NCBI RefSeq assembly: GCF_020148105.1 | Contig: NZ_JAHLZE010000037.1 | Span: 48,895 to 112,894 of the forward strand | From: Methanobrevibacter sp. TMH8 | GTDB taxonomy: Archaea; Methanobacteriota; Methanobacteria; Methanobacteriales; Methanobacteriaceae | Length of the DNA stretch: 64,000 bases | Reading direction: 5' to 3' | In this document: piece by piece, positions 18,699-29,530 of the stretch | How the letters are laid out: each line of letters starts with the position of its first letter | Numbering within the stretch: the stretch's first letter is position 1 | Notes under the pieces: generated by a model | Told to the model about the DNA's origin: nothing | The model's database searches: none | The model's input: the letters and a program-made list of their open reading frames with translations, nothing else | Program-made: the position numbers and the translations under genes

Positions 18699-20018
18699 TT
18701 AAGGTGTTAATCTACGTCTGTCTCTTGGGAATAAAACTGTTTCTCTTATATTTTCTAATCCTGTTAGAGTCATGTTGAATCTATCTGCTCCAAGACCCCA
18801 TCCTGAGTGAGGTGGCATGCCATATTCAAATGCTTTCAAATATCCTCCAAATGCATCAGGATTTAATCCTTTTTCAGCTATTTTTTCTCTAAGTAAGTCG
18901 TGTTGGTGAACCCTCATAGCTCCAGATGATATTTCAAGATCTTTATACATTAAATCAAATGCATGACTTTTTATTGGGTCTTTTTCATTTGGCATTACAT
19001 AAAATGGTTTTATTTCTGTTGGCCATTCTGTTAAAAAGTAATATCCATCCATCATATCACCAAGTGCCTTTTCAGCTGCTCTTGATAGGTCTTCTCCCCA
19101 TTCCATTGGAACATCTTTGGAATTTATCATATCAACAGCATCATCATAAGTTACAATTTCAAAATGACCTTCTGGAGTTTCTAAATCAATTCCGAGAGTT
19201 TTTAACTCTTCACTACAGTCTTCTTTAACATTTATTATTACTTCTTGGACCAAATCATTTAAGACTTTCATAACTTCAACATCATCCATAAAAGAAGCTT
19301 CCATATCAATGGAAACAGCTTCATTCAAATGACGTAGTGTATCATGTTCTTCAGCTCTAAATATTTGAGCTATTTCATAAACTTTATCAAAACCAGCTGA
19401 CATCATCATCTGTTTATATAATTGAGGACTTTGACCAAGGAATGCTTCTTTTTCAAAGTAAGTAATCGGGAATAATTCAGTTCCTCCTTCGGTAGCTGAA
19501 GCAACAAGTTTTGGAGTATTAACTTCTAAGTATCCATTTTTTTCAAAGAAACATCTAACTGTATGGAGCATTTTACTTTTTATTTTAAATATAGAACTCA
19601 CTGATGGTTTTCTAAGGTCTATAAATCTAGAATCAAGACGAGTGTCAATTTCTGCTTTTACTTTCTCTGTTGGATCCATTGGTAATGGTTGGTTAGCTAA
19701 GCAAAATAATTTAATTTCATTTGGTATGATTTCAACACCATTGGGTGCTTTCCCACTTTCTTGAACTATACCTTTTAATCCAATTACAGATTCTTTCCTT
19801 AATTTTCTAATTGTTTCTACTAATTCAGCGGATACTTCTTTAGTTGGGGCGGTTAGCTGTATCATTCCTTCTCTATCTCTAATAAGCACAAAAATAATTC
19901 CACCAAGGTCTCTTATTTCATGAACCCAACCCATAACTGTGACTTCACTGTTAGTTGTACTTTCATCTACTTCTTTAGTATAATGAGTTCTTCTCCAATC
20001 ATCGGATAATCTTGTCAA
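18699..20018 (-). CDS. aspS: Aspartyl-tRNA synthetase, archaeal type (probably Asp/Asn)
   Basis: A 439-residue class II synthetase that charges tRNA-Asp. An N-terminal OB-fold anticodon domain ([27 protein letters not shown], about 26-52) precedes the catalytic domain with the motif 2 region [15 protein letters not shown] and motif 3 [32 protein letters not shown] at the end. The length is archaeal; the bacterial insertion domain is absent. Methanogens without AsnRS use a non-discriminating AspRS plus GatCAB; that this one is such is inference. It starts with TTG at 20018, supported by GGTGA four nt upstream. Confidence 0.95.
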   Translation of the reverse strand: MTRLSDDWRRTHYTKEVDESTTNSEVTVMGWVHEIRDLGGIIFVLIRDREGMIQLTAPTKEVSAELVETIRKLRKESVIGLKGIVQESGKAPNGVEIIPNEIKLFCLANQPLPMDPTEKVKAEIDTRLDSRFIDLRKPSVSSIFKIKSKMLHTVRCFFEKNGYLEVNTPKLVASATEGGTELFPITYFEKEAFLGQSPQLYKQMMMSAGFDKVYEIAQIFRAEEHDTLRHLNEAVSIDMEASFMDDVEVMKVLNDLVQEVIINVKEDCSEELKTLGIDLETPEGHFEIVTYDDAVDMINSKDVPMEWGEDLSRAAEKALGDMMDGYYFLTEWPTEIKPFYVMPNEKDPIKSHAFDLMYKDLEISSGAMRVHQHDLLREKIAEKGLNPDAFGGYLKAFEYGMPPHSGWGLGADRFNMTLTGLENIRETVLFPRDRRRLTP

Positions 20019-20152
20019 TTTTTCACCTTTTTGATAAGTTATGTTATAAAATAAAGTTATATTATAATATATTATAAAATTATAATATTATAAAATATTT
20101 TTTAGTAAATCATAAATTATAATTTTATTATTTTTTATTTTATTTTTATAAA

Positions 20153-20410
20153 TTTTAATAATTTAATTATTATTTTAATTAATATTTTAATCCATATTTT
20201 ATTTTTATAGATTTTATTATTTAATCAATATTTTATTATTTTAATTATCATATTAATTATTATTTTAATTGATATCTTAATCAGTATTTTATTTTTAATA
20301 ATTTAATTATTATTTTAATTAATATTTTAATCCATATTTTATTTTTATAGATTTTATTATTTAATCAATATTTTATTATTTTAATTATCATATTAATTAT
20401 TATTTTAATT
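20153..20410. repeat. 118-bp perfect direct repeat
   Basis: Positions 20153-20270 and 20293-20410 are identical over 118 bp and separated by 22 bp. The unit is pure A/T apart from a few G/C positions and contains no reading frame. It lies upstream of aspS and downstream of the GNAT gene (both reverse strand), so it is in or near the aspS promoter region. Perfect identity implies a recent duplication or ongoing homogenisation. Confidence 0.9.
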
Positions 20411-20545
20411 TTTTAATAAATGTATAGTTTAAAATAATAATATAATTTTGAATAATATATTAATTTTTAATATATTTCTAATTAATATATTTTAATTAAT
20501 TAATAGTTTATTATTTTAGTATTTTAATTTGTATTGTAATAATTT

Positions 20546-20995
20546 TTAATATAAATCTCTTTTTAAATAAATCATGTCGATTAATTGCTTGTCGTCTTCA
20601 AAAATAGGTTTCTTATAATTGTCAACAAAAAAATTACTTATCTTATGGGATTTTTCAAATCCACATTTTTCATAAAAATTGATTATTTTTTCACAATCTC
20701 CTGTTCCAACATAAATACTTTTGAATTTGTTTTTACACTTACAGTAATCAATTATAAATTCAATTAATTTTTGCCCATATCCTTGATTTTGATATTGAGG
20801 ATATGTTGCTATGTTTTTTAGTTCATAACTATCCTTTAAAGAAGTTAAAACACATAGAGATTTTAAATCATCATCATATAAAGTAAAAAGTTCTCCATCT
20901 TCTAGATATTTGTCTATCATCTCTTCTTCTTCATCAGCTAATAATAGCAAATCTAGAAATTCCTTTTTATTTTCTTTTATTTTTAATATTTTCAT
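20546..20995 (-). CDS. GNAT-family N-acetyltransferase
   Basis: A 149-residue single-domain acetyltransferase. The acetyl-CoA-binding motif A is seen as LKNIATYPQYQNQGYGQKLIEFIIDYCK (about 77-104), followed by the motif B region IINFYEKCGFEKSHK. The substrate is unknown. The ATG lies 9 nt after the hisD stop with no Shine-Dalgarno visible, so it is probably translated by coupling from hisD. There is no evidence that it acts in histidine synthesis; adjacency alone suggests co-expression. Confidence 0.85.
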   Translation of the reverse strand: MKILKIKENKKEFLDLLLLADEEEEMIDKYLEDGELFTLYDDDLKSLCVLTSLKDSYELKNIATYPQYQNQGYGQKLIEFIIDYCKCKNKFKSIYVGTGDCEKIINFYEKCGFEKSHKISNFFVDNYKKPIFEDDKQLIDMIYLKRDLY

Positions 20996-21004
20996 ATTGA
21001 CTTT

Positions 21005-22306
21005 TTATTTATCTTTTTTATTTAATCTAACTTTTACAGAATCAGCATGAGCATAAAGTCCTTCATATTCAGCTATTGGAATAACAATAGATTCTAAAGA
21101 TTTTAATCCTTCTTCAGTAATTGTTTGTACTGTAGGTTTCTTTAAAAATGATTCTGTTGAAAGACCAGAGTACATTTTAGCTCCACTTGCTGTAGGAAGA
21201 ACATGATTTGTTCCAGAGCCATAATCTCCAGCAGCTACTGGAGAATATTTTCCTAAAAATATTGAACCTGCATTTGTGATCTTTTTAAGTATTTTTTGAT
21301 CAGTAGCACTGTTTTTTGTCATTATAATTAAATGTTCTGGTGCATATTCATTGGAAACTTCAATTGATTCTTCTATTGATTTAGTTAATATTATTTTTCC
21401 ATATTTTTCAAGGGATTCTTCTATAATCTCTTTTCTTTTTGCTTGCTGTGTTTTTATTTCTATTTCTTTTTTAGTTTCTTTAGCTATATTTTCACTATCA
21501 GTTACTAAAAAACAAGAAGCATTAGGATCATGTTCCCCTTGAGATAATATGTCATAAGCTAAATATTCTGGATTCGCAGTTTCATCAGCTATTATTAAGA
21601 CTTCAGATGGACCAGCTGGGAAGTCAATATCAACTTCTCCATAAACAAGTTTTTTAGCTGCTGTAACAAATATATTTCCAGGACCAACAATTTTTTCCAC
21701 TTTTGGTATAGATTCTGTTCCATAGGCCATTGCAGCTATAGCTTGAGCCCCACCAACTTTATATATCTCATCTGCTCCTGCAATATCAGCAGCTACTAAA
21801 ATTGCATCCATTACTTTTCCATCACTTTGTGGGGGAGTACAACATATTATTCTACTTACTCCAGCTATTTTAGCAGGAATGACTGTCATTAAAATGGATG
21901 AAGGATATACAGCTCTTCCTCCAGGAATATAACATCCTACAATATTAATAGGGCGAATTATCTGTCCTGCTGTAATCCCTTTCGTAATTTCCATATTCCA
22001 TTCTTTTGGAATTTGTTCTTTGTGGAAATCTTCTATATTTTTACTTGCATTTTTAAGAGATTCAATTAGCTTTGGATTTTCTTTTTTTAAGTTAGTATAG
22101 CTATTCTCTATTTCTTCTTGTGAGACTTTAAATGTTTCAATTTTAACATTATCAAACTTTGCAGTATATTTTTTTAAGCTTGAGTCCTTTGACTCTTTAA
22201 CATTTTTTAAAATATCTGAAACAACAGGGAGAACATCTTCAATATCATCTTGTGATCTCTTTGTTAATTTAACTATATTTTCTTTTTTATAATCTAGAAT
22301 TTCCAT
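21005..22306 (-). CDS. hisD: Histidinol dehydrogenase
   Basis: HisD oxidises L-histidinol to L-histidine in two NAD-dependent steps, the end of histidine synthesis. The chain of about 433 residues shows the family blocks [18 protein letters not shown] [17 protein letters not shown] near 125-141, [17 protein letters not shown] near 225-241, [12 protein letters not shown] near 254-265 with zinc-binding Gln and His, and [18 protein letters not shown] near 350-367. I prefer the ATG at 22306; a TTG at 22315 would add three residues. Neither has a strong ribosome-binding site. It heads a two-gene unit with the GNAT gene. Confidence 0.95.
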   Translation of the reverse strand: MEILDYKKENIVKLTKRSQDDIEDVLPVVSDILKNVKESKDSSLKKYTAKFDNVKIETFKVSQEEIENSYTNLKKENPKLIESLKNASKNIEDFHKEQIPKEWNMEITKGITAGQIIRPINIVGCYIPGGRAVYPSSILMTVIPAKIAGVSRIICCTPPQSDGKVMDAILVAADIAGADEIYKVGGAQAIAAMAYGTESIPKVEKIVGPGNIFVTAAKKLVYGEVDIDFPAGPSEVLIIADETANPEYLAYDILSQGEHDPNASCFLVTDSENIAKETKKEIEIKTQQAKRKEIIEESLEKYGKIILTKSIEESIEVSNEYAPEHLIIMTKNSATDQKILKKITNAGSIFLGKYSPVAAGDYGSGTNHVLPTASGAKMYSGLSTESFLKKPTVQTITEEGLKSLESIVIPIAEYEGLYAHADSVKVRLNKKDK

Positions 22307-23376
22307 ATAAATCAACTATAAATTAGGAATAAGAATTTATTAAAATATTATATAAAATTTCACATAAAATTTTACAAACTTTTTTTATTATTATAATTAT
22401 TAGCTATTATTCATTATTAGCAGTCATCAATATTAGATATTATTCATTATCAGCTATTCATCATTAGCTATTATTAATTATTAAATATATTATTCATTAT
22501 TAACTATTATTTTTTTATTTTTTCTCATTGCTATTATTTTCAATGATTAATTGAGGATAATTCGATATTTTTGGATATAAAAAAGTTAATAATTTAAAAC
22601 AACTTAATTATTGTATTAATTAAATATTATAATTTTAGAATAATATAAATATTATGTTATCTTCTATTGTTCATAAAAACATTTATAAACAATTTGAAAA
22701 TATAAATTATATTGGTATAATAATATAATTGTTTACTTCAAAATAGATTTTATCAATAAATATAAACAAATATAAATATTAATAAAATATAATCATCACT
22801 TGTAGATTATATACATTCTTATGTATAATGGATATTTTAATAGTATACATTCATTAAATAAACCAATAGTTATATTTTAAAATAGTATCCTTTTAAATAA
22901 GTTAATACATAGATTATATAATTAAATTAATATGCATTGTAAAAAAATATCATGTATTAATATAATATTTCATGAATTGCAAAAATAATATAATATATAA
23001 AATACACCATATATTGTATAATACATTATTTATATAATATCATTTTGTATAATAGTATTATTATATTATATAACATATTATGTAAAAAATATATCATAAG
23101 CATATCTTATATATATGATATTGATGTAATACTATAATACTGGTATTTTAATATTGATATTATATTAATTTTATTTTAATATAAAATCAATAATACGAAT
23201 TATTAATATAAAATTAATGTTTAATAGTACAAATTTATGTTAAAAATTAATTTTAAAATTATATAAATGAACATTATTAATGATTTCAGTGCTTTAAAAT
23301 TGATTTCATCGAGCTATGATTATAAAAATAATATTATGGCTGAGAATGTTAAAATTATAATATATAGAGGTTATTT
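22307..23376. other. 1.07-kb A/T-rich intergenic region
   Basis: No protein gene or stable RNA is recognised. A degenerate tandem of ATTATTCATTATTAGCTATT-like units occupies about 22385-22510, next to the hisD promoter side. Further on are many short A/T palindromes of no clear meaning. The forward gene at 23377 should have its promoter in the last 100 bp; a TATA-like ATTATAATATATAG lies there but so close to the start that transcription would be nearly leaderless. Confidence 0.45.
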
Positions 23377-23691
23377 ATGTATAAAGATGAAATGATTCAA
23401 ATGCACCAGTTTTTAGTATATGTTTTGAAATATTTAGAAACAGAGAGTGAGATACCTAACTCTTGTAGTGAATATATTGCTCTTAATATAAGTCCTCATC
23501 ATATTCACAGAACTAAAGCTGAACATAAACATGCAATATTTGTTCTTTCAAACACAATTTCAGAAGTTATTTTGAAAGAAGATACTGAGTCTGTTCCGTC
23601 TAACGTTTCTAATGCTTTAGCTGAACTTGTTAGGAGATCTAAAAAAGAATTAAAAGTGGAAGAAGTTCCAATAGCTACTGAATCTAAATAA
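23377..23691 (+). CDS. UPF0058 family protein
   Basis: A 104-residue small helical protein of a conserved archaeal family (UPF0058). The family opening MYKDEMIQMHQFLVYVLKYLE is exact in character, followed by the His-rich NISPHHIHRTKAEHKHAIFVLSN segment (about 47-69), which may bind a metal. Function is unknown in the family. AGAGGT precedes the ATG with a 5-nt spacer, supporting this start. It is monocistronic, with a T-rich stretch downstream that could stop transcription. Confidence 0.85.
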   Translation: MYKDEMIQMHQFLVYVLKYLETESEIPNSCSEYIALNISPHHIHRTKAEHKHAIFVLSNTISEVILKEDTESVPSNVSNALAELVRRSKKELKVEEVPIATESK

Positions 23692-24296
23692 TAAAAATAT
23701 ACTAAGTCTGGTTACAATGGATAATGGATAAAAGGTAATATCATTATTTAATCATTATTTAAAGTGGTTAATTTTCTTAATTGATTTTATCAATTCTTAT
23801 TATTATTAAACATGGTTTTTATAATACTTATTATTTCCATTCTAATTTAAATTTATTTTAATTAAATATTTTTTAATTTATTTCTTTTATTTAATTTATT
23901 TTATATCTATTTAGTTAGTTTATTTCTTTTATTCTTATTATCCACATTTTTTCAATTTTTTGGATTATTTGCCATATTTTTATGTTATATTTCTTTTTTA
24001 TTTCATTTTTATTTATTTTATATTTATTTTTTCATTTCTTTTTCATTTCTTTTTTATTTTCATTTATTTTTTCATTTTTTCATTTTATTTTCATTGACAT
24101 TCTTTAACAATCAGATTTAGTAAGATTTTATTGTAACAATAACTATATAATATATATAATAATTTCATAAAAGAATAAATAGAAATTTTAATAGAATATT
24201 TTAATAAATAAATAATTAGAATCTCATATTATACTTCAAGTTATTTAAGTTATAAAACAATAAATAGAATCAAGATTAAGAATCAAGATGATAACT
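23692..24296. other. T-rich intergenic region
   Basis: About 600 bp dominated by T-runs of the TTTATTTCTTTT type (23820-24100), followed by A/T-rich DNA that should contain the promoter for the gene at 24297. No gene, hairpin or array is supported. The T-runs suit factor-independent archaeal termination after the gene that ends at 23691. Confidence 0.5.
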
Positions 24297-25175
24297 ATGG
24301 AAAATAATGAAATCAATCTTTATTATGAAGAAAAAGGGAATTCTAATGAAGAAATGATTATATTTCTTCATAGTAATTTATTGAGTAACTGGATTTGGAA
24401 AAATCAAAGGAATAGTTTTGAAAATTATCATTGTATTTACTTAGATCTTCCAAATCATGGGAATAGCTATTATGGGCTTGATTTTTCAATAGAAAAATCT
24501 GCACGAATCATAAAAGATTTGATTAAAGAAAAAAGCAATATTGGTTCAAAAACTAAAAAAGTTCATTTGGTTGGAATTTCTGTTGGTGGCCAGATAATTT
24601 TGTACTTATTAGCTAAATATCCAGAATTAATTGATACAGCTATTGTTACTGGAGTTAATATTTATGAAAAACCTAGGAAAAAATTTATTAATGAAATTAT
24701 AGCTATGCTTGATAGATTAAAATTAGATATCTTAGATAAGAAATCGGATAAATTTTTAATTAAAGCTCTTTTAGCTGAATATGGTTTAGAAAAACAATAT
24801 TATGATGATTTAAAAGAATCAACTAGACAAATAATCAATAATAACTGTGTTGATGATGATTATAATCATAATCTCAACAATATTACTAAAAAATCATTAG
24901 AATTCAAAATCCCTAAAATTGAATATTCTGAAAATAATTCGAATGATTATAGTAACTTATTAATATTATATGGAACAAAAGAATATCCTAAAATCCAAAA
25001 ATCAGCTAATTTGATAAAAAATAGCTTTAAAAATGCTAAAATTTTCAGTGTATATAGATCTATCCATCTTTGGAACGTTATTGATTATGAATGGTTTAAT
25101 GAAATTGTTAAAGATTTTATAGCTAATAAAAATCTAGATTTAAATGAAAAACCATATTTGAAAAGAGAAGATTAA
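24297..25175 (+). CDS. Alpha/beta hydrolase
   Basis: A 292-residue alpha/beta-hydrolase-fold protein. The nucleophile elbow LVGISVGGQ (G-x-S-x-G) is near residue 97, IFLHSNLLSNWIW (about 22-34) forms the oxyanion-hole region, and a late RSIHLWNVID holds the probable catalytic histidine. The substrate is unknown. The middle is rich in Asn/Lys/Asp. I use the ATG at 24297, preceded by GATGAT, over one nine bases upstream. It ends 37 bp before a ProC-like gene on the same strand, so the two are probably co-transcribed. Confidence 0.82.
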   Translation: MENNEINLYYEEKGNSNEEMIIFLHSNLLSNWIWKNQRNSFENYHCIYLDLPNHGNSYYGLDFSIEKSARIIKDLIKEKSNIGSKTKKVHLVGISVGGQIILYLLAKYPELIDTAIVTGVNIYEKPRKKFINEIIAMLDRLKLDILDKKSDKFLIKALLAEYGLEKQYYDDLKESTRQIINNNCVDDDYNHNLNNITKKSLEFKIPKIEYSENNSNDYSNLLILYGTKEYPKIQKSANLIKNSFKNAKIFSVYRSIHLWNVIDYEWFNEIVKDFIANKNLDLNEKPYLKRED

Positions 25176-25212
25176 ATTATAGGTATTAAAAGTTTATATT
25201 GGAGAATTTTAT

Positions 25213-26100
25213 ATGGAAAAATTTGGATTTATTGGTTATGGAAATATGGGGCAGATGATTATAGAAAATATTTTAAAGCATAATATCTTTGATTCTCATG
25301 AGATGATTGTTTCAAATAGAAATCTAAGTAAATTAGATAAATTAAAAGATAATTATCCCAATATAGCTATTACTGATGATAATAAGATATTAACTAAAAA
25401 TTCTAGTAAAATATTTATTTTTGTTGAGACTCCTCAATTTAAAGATTTAATAAATGAAATTTCTCCTTTTTTAAATGAAAATAGTCATATTATTCACGTT
25501 TGTGCAGGTTTAAGCTTTGAAAATATATCTAATATTTATACAGGTTCTGTTAGTCAAGTTATTCCATCTATTGCCTCTACTTTCAATGAAAAATCTAAAG
25601 ATTTTAAATCTAAGGCAGGTGTATCTTTGATTTTACACAATAAAAAGACTTTAAATGATGATAAAGAATTTGTTGAAGAAATTTTCAATGAATTTAGTTA
25701 TATTGAGATACTTGATGATTTTGAAAATGAGGAAAATAGTATTAATAATAGTTTAGAGGTAGCTACTATATTAACTAGCTGTGGCCCTGCATTTATTTCT
25801 TCTATGATTAATAATTTAGCTGATAAAGCTAGTTTAAAATCTGAAAATAATTTAAATAATGATAGAATTAAAAATATGATTGTTAAAACTATTATGGGAA
25901 CTTTAATTCAAATTGATACTAATAATCTCACTACTGATGAGATTATCAAAAGAACTACTACTAAAAAAGGAATTACTGAAATTGGACTCAATCATATCGA
26001 TGATAATTTTGATGTTTTAGCTGAAAACTTATTTTATATTCTTTTTAAAAGATATGATGAAGTTAAACAAGATTTAACTAATATTTATTCTAATTCTTAA
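25213..26100 (+). CDS. Pyrroline-5-carboxylate reductase-like protein
   Basis: A 295-residue protein of the ProC superfamily. The N-terminal Rossmann motif is FGFIGYGNMGQMIIENIL, with the NADP-type VSNRN after the second strand, then IIHVCAGLSFENI and a C-terminal SCGPAFISSMINNLADKA plus TTKKGITEIGL that match the dimer domain of proline reductases. It could make proline from pyrroline-5-carboxylate, but acidic and Asn-rich insertions and weak motifs leave the substrate open. GGAG precedes the ATG. It is the second gene of a unit with the hydrolase at 24297. Confidence 0.72.
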   Translation: MEKFGFIGYGNMGQMIIENILKHNIFDSHEMIVSNRNLSKLDKLKDNYPNIAITDDNKILTKNSSKIFIFVETPQFKDLINEISPFLNENSHIIHVCAGLSFENISNIYTGSVSQVIPSIASTFNEKSKDFKSKAGVSLILHNKKTLNDDKEFVEEIFNEFSYIEILDDFENEENSINNSLEVATILTSCGPAFISSMINNLADKASLKSENNLNNDRIKNMIVKTIMGTLIQIDTNNLTTDEIIKRTTTKKGITEIGLNHIDDNFDVLAENLFYILFKRYDEVKQDLTNIYSNS

Positions 26101-26375
26101 TTATAATATCAAACTTTTATTATTTTTTATTATTTTTGACGGTTTTTTACTGTTTTTATTTTTTATTTTTTTATTATTTTTTTATCTTTTTTTTATCTCT
26201 TAATTTTTTATAATTTTATTACTAGATTAATTAAATAATATTTATATAATATTAGATTCAATTTATTTTAGTGTTTGTTTAACTATAAGTTTTAAAATTT
26301 TAATTAATTATTAAATTTATAGAATATAATAATAAAGATAATAAATATAATAAAAATAATAAGATATTGATTAAT

Positions 26376-27317
26376 ATGGGTGGGAATAATACTAAAAATA
26401 ATGATTCTACTGAATCAAGGGCTTATAAACGAGAAAGAAAGAAAGGAGAACGTTGGGATGGATATTTAGTTAAAAATGTAGCTTCTTTTCAAAAACTCAT
26501 GCCTTATTTGATGAAAACAAGAAATGGTTCTAGTATTTATTTTAGAGAAAAATTTGATGCTACTAATATAGTTGAATATTTAAATAAGAAAAATAAAGAG
26601 TTAGAGCAAATAAAAAATTCGGAGAATTCTTCTGATTTTGATTTCATTGAGAAATATAATTATAATCATTTTTTCATGGCAGCTATAACTCGAGTATTAG
26701 CTTTAAGACCTCAATTAAATAGATTTGTAGCTGGAAAGAAAATTTATCAACGACATAACATTGAACTTGCATATGTTGTAAAAAAAGAATTAAGTGATGA
26801 AGGAGAAGAATCTGTTACTATTTCTACTTTTGAAAGAGATTCTAAAATTGAAGATGTTGTAAAGATATTAACTCCAACAATTAAGGGAGTTAAAAATAGT
26901 ACTGATGATGATCATGGGGATTTTTTAGACACTTTTATTAAGCTTCCAAGCTTTATTATCAGTTTTGTTGTAATGCTTATGAATTTTTGTATTATTATTG
27001 GTCATGCTCCAAAATTTTTAAGAGAAATGGATATTATGCAGTGTTCAGCTTTTATTTCAAATTTGGGAAGTATAGATTTAGGCACTGTCCCTATTCATCA
27101 TTTATATGATCGAGGAACTTGTTCTGTTTTTATAACAATAGGAAAAGTAAAAAAAGCTACTATTGGAGAAGGTTATGAAGTAGATGTTTCAGTTACTTTA
27201 GATGAAAGAGTTAATGATGGTATTTATTCAATCAATAGTCTGAAATTACTTCAAAATATTATTGATAATCCTGAACAATTAGATGAAAGACTAAAAGAAG
27301 TTCCAATCGATATATAA
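26376..27317 (+). CDS. E2-type (dihydrolipoamide acyltransferase-like) CoA acyltransferase homolog
   Basis: A 313-residue protein like the catalytic domain of 2-oxoacid dehydrogenase E2 subunits, without lipoyl or peripheral-binding domains. Seen are YNHFFMAAITRVLALRPQLNRFVAGKKIY, SAFISNLGSIDL and a final VTLDERVNDGIYS. In true E2 enzymes that last motif is DHRxxDG; here Glu 277 replaces the catalytic His, so normal acyl transfer is doubtful. A hydrophobic stretch (FIISFVVMLMNFCIIIG) suggests membrane contact. It lies 127 bp before an acyl-CoA synthetase gene, hinting at a joint acyl-activation role. ATG 26376 is preferred to a TTG nine bases upstream. Confidence 0.75.
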   Translation: MGGNNTKNNDSTESRAYKRERKKGERWDGYLVKNVASFQKLMPYLMKTRNGSSIYFREKFDATNIVEYLNKKNKELEQIKNSENSSDFDFIEKYNYNHFFMAAITRVLALRPQLNRFVAGKKIYQRHNIELAYVVKKELSDEGEESVTISTFERDSKIEDVVKILTPTIKGVKNSTDDDHGDFLDTFIKLPSFIISFVVMLMNFCIIIGHAPKFLREMDIMQCSAFISNLGSIDLGTVPIHHLYDRGTCSVFITIGKVKKATIGEGYEVDVSVTLDERVNDGIYSINSLKLLQNIIDNPEQLDERLKEVPIDI

Positions 27318-27444
27318 AAATAATATATATAAATATATTTAAAAAATAATTTCTGTATAATATAAAATAATGATTCTATAAATAAATTAAGTATACATCA
27401 GATGCTTAAATATTCCATATCAACAATGCAAAATGGGGGATTAA

Positions 27445-29280
27445 ATGAAAAAACTAAAAGAGTTTCTATTAAAACCTGCTAAAGATACGTTAAATTATGA
27501 TAGGCCTTGGTTAAAATATTATCCTGAGAATATTCTTCCAAATATTGAATATCCGGATAAAAATATGTATCAGATGATTGAATTTGTTGGAGATAGACTT
27601 CCAGATGCTGATGCATTGGAGTTTATGGGTTTACAGTTAACTTATAAGGAACTTTTGACTATTATTGATCACTGTGCTCGAGGTTTAATTAAAATTGGAA
27701 TTAAAAAAGGAGACAAAGTAACAGTATGTCTTCCAAATATTCCTCAAACTGTTATTCTTTTTTATGCTATTAATAAAATTGGAGCTATTTCTAATATGAT
27801 ACATCCTTTATCAGCTCCAAAAGAAATAGAGTATTTTATATCTATTACAGATAGTAAATTTGCTTTTACAACTGATTTTGCTTTTTCTAACTTTGAAAAG
27901 ATAAAAGATAATATAAATTTAGAGAAGTTAGTTATCTGTAAAATTCAAGATTATCTTAAATCATTAAAACGTGCAGGTTATTGGCTTTTAGCTGGGAGAA
28001 AAATACAAAAAATACCTGAAAGAGATAATATAATTTATTGGAAAGATCTACTTGATTTAATTAAAAATGAAACTTCAAATAATCTTCCAAAATTTTCCAA
28101 TGACTTATCAAAATCTCAAAAAGACGATCCTGCAGCTATCCTTTATACTGGAGGGACTACTGGAAAGCAAAAAGGTGTTGTTTTGTCAAATTTAAATTTT
28201 AATGCTCTTGCTCTTCAAACAGGTTCTCAAGCTGATGTTGAAGTTAATGATAAAATGATGTGTATTATGCCATTTTTTCATGGCTTTGGTCTAGGTGTAT
28301 CTATGCATACTGCACTTTGTTTTGGAGGAAATATTATTCTTGTTCCAAAATTCACAGCAGATGATTTTGCAAAAACATTTTCAAAATATAAACCTCAATT
28401 TGTTGCAGGTGTTCCTACATTATTTACAGCATTAACAAGAAGTAAAACTATGATTAATTCTGATTTTTCGTGTTTAAAAGGTATTTTTTCAGGTGCAGAC
28501 ACTTTGCCAAATGATATTAAAATACAGTTTGAAGAGTTTATAGCTGAACGTGGAGCTACTATAAGTATTAGGGAGGGTTATGGTTTAACTGAAACCGTTA
28601 CTGCAAGTTGTTTAACTCCTCCTACTGAATATCGTTTTGGAAGTATTGGTGTTCCTTTCCCAGATACTCTCTATAAAATATGTAAAATTGGAACTCAAGA
28701 AACTGTAGCTGCAGATGTTGATGGAGAAATTTGTATAGCTGGGCCTTCTGTTATGTTAGAATATTACAAAGAAAAAGAAGAAACAGATTTAGTTCTTCAA
28801 ACTCACTCTGATGGCCATAAATGGGTTCATACTGGTGATTTGGGAAGCATGGATAAAGATGGTTTTGTTTACTTTAAACAAAGGATTAAACGAATTATTA
28901 AAAGTTCAGGATATTCAGTTTTCCCAACACAAATTGAAAATGTACTAATTGATCATAAAGCTGTAGCTAATTGTTGTGTTATGGGAGTTCCTGATGATTA
29001 TCAAATAGAAAGAATTCGTGCTTATATAGTACTTGAAGATGGTTATAAAAATTCTTCTGCTTTAGAAAAAGAATTATTAGCTAGATGTAAAGAATATTTA
29101 AGTACTTGGAGTATTCCAAGGGAATTTGTCTTTAGAGAGGAGCTACCTCTTACAAATGTGGGCAAAGTCTCTTATGTTGATCTTCAAAATGAAATAATGG
29201 ATGAAATAGCAGACTCTAGTGATTCTATTTATTCAGAAATAACAATAAATGATGATGATGAAGGAGAAGGTATTCCTTAA
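27445..29280 (+). CDS. Acyl-CoA synthetase (AMP-forming, class I adenylate-forming)
   Basis: A 611-residue adenylate-forming enzyme that activates a carboxylic acid with ATP, normally to the CoA thioester. Core motifs: the P-loop-like ILYTGGTTGKQKGVVLSN near 232-249, REGYGLTETV near 375-384, HTGDLGSMDKDGFVYFKQRIKRIIKSSGYSVFP near 464-496, and the catalytic lysine region LTNVGKVSYVD near the end. The family includes medium- and long-chain fatty-acid ligases; the substrate is not readable. An acidic tail (NDDDEGEGIP) is unusual. GGGGGA precedes the ATG. Its neighbour is the E2-like gene, probably the same unit. Confidence 0.85.
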   Translation: MKKLKEFLLKPAKDTLNYDRPWLKYYPENILPNIEYPDKNMYQMIEFVGDRLPDADALEFMGLQLTYKELLTIIDHCARGLIKIGIKKGDKVTVCLPNIPQTVILFYAINKIGAISNMIHPLSAPKEIEYFISITDSKFAFTTDFAFSNFEKIKDNINLEKLVICKIQDYLKSLKRAGYWLLAGRKIQKIPERDNIIYWKDLLDLIKNETSNNLPKFSNDLSKSQKDDPAAILYTGGTTGKQKGVVLSNLNFNALALQTGSQADVEVNDKMMCIMPFFHGFGLGVSMHTALCFGGNIILVPKFTADDFAKTFSKYKPQFVAGVPTLFTALTRSKTMINSDFSCLKGIFSGADTLPNDIKIQFEEFIAERGATISIREGYGLTETVTASCLTPPTEYRFGSIGVPFPDTLYKICKIGTQETVAADVDGEICIAGPSVMLEYYKEKEETDLVLQTHSDGHKWVHTGDLGSMDKDGFVYFKQRIKRIIKSSGYSVFPTQIENVLIDHKAVANCCVMGVPDDYQIERIRAYIVLEDGYKNSSALEKELLARCKEYLSTWSIPREFVFREELPLTNVGKVSYVDLQNEIMDEIADSSDSIYSEITINDDDEGEGIP

Positions 29281-29530
29281 TATAGGTGCTTTTCCTTATA
29301 ATTTTAAACAATAAATTTTTTCATTTTTTTATTTTTTTATTTAATAGAATTTTTATTTCTTTTCTAATGAATTTGTAGTTGTTTATTATATAAATAAAAA
29401 ATTTTATTCTATTTTCAATTAATATTTAATTCTTATTACTTTTCATTTGCTCTTTCTTATCTTTTAAATAGTTGATTTTATATAATTATAATATAAGTTA
29501 ATATCCCAACTTTTTATTTCAGGTGATTTA

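Noticed and set aside
18926..19228. Forward frame inside aspS
   Set aside because: Lies wholly within the reverse-strand aspartyl-tRNA synthetase gene, is Leu/His-rich nonsense and lacks a ribosome-binding site.
22316..23376. Replication origin in the long A/T-rich gap
   Set aside because: No recurring origin-recognition-box-like motif and no adjacent orc1/cdc6 gene are visible; A/T richness alone is general in this genome.
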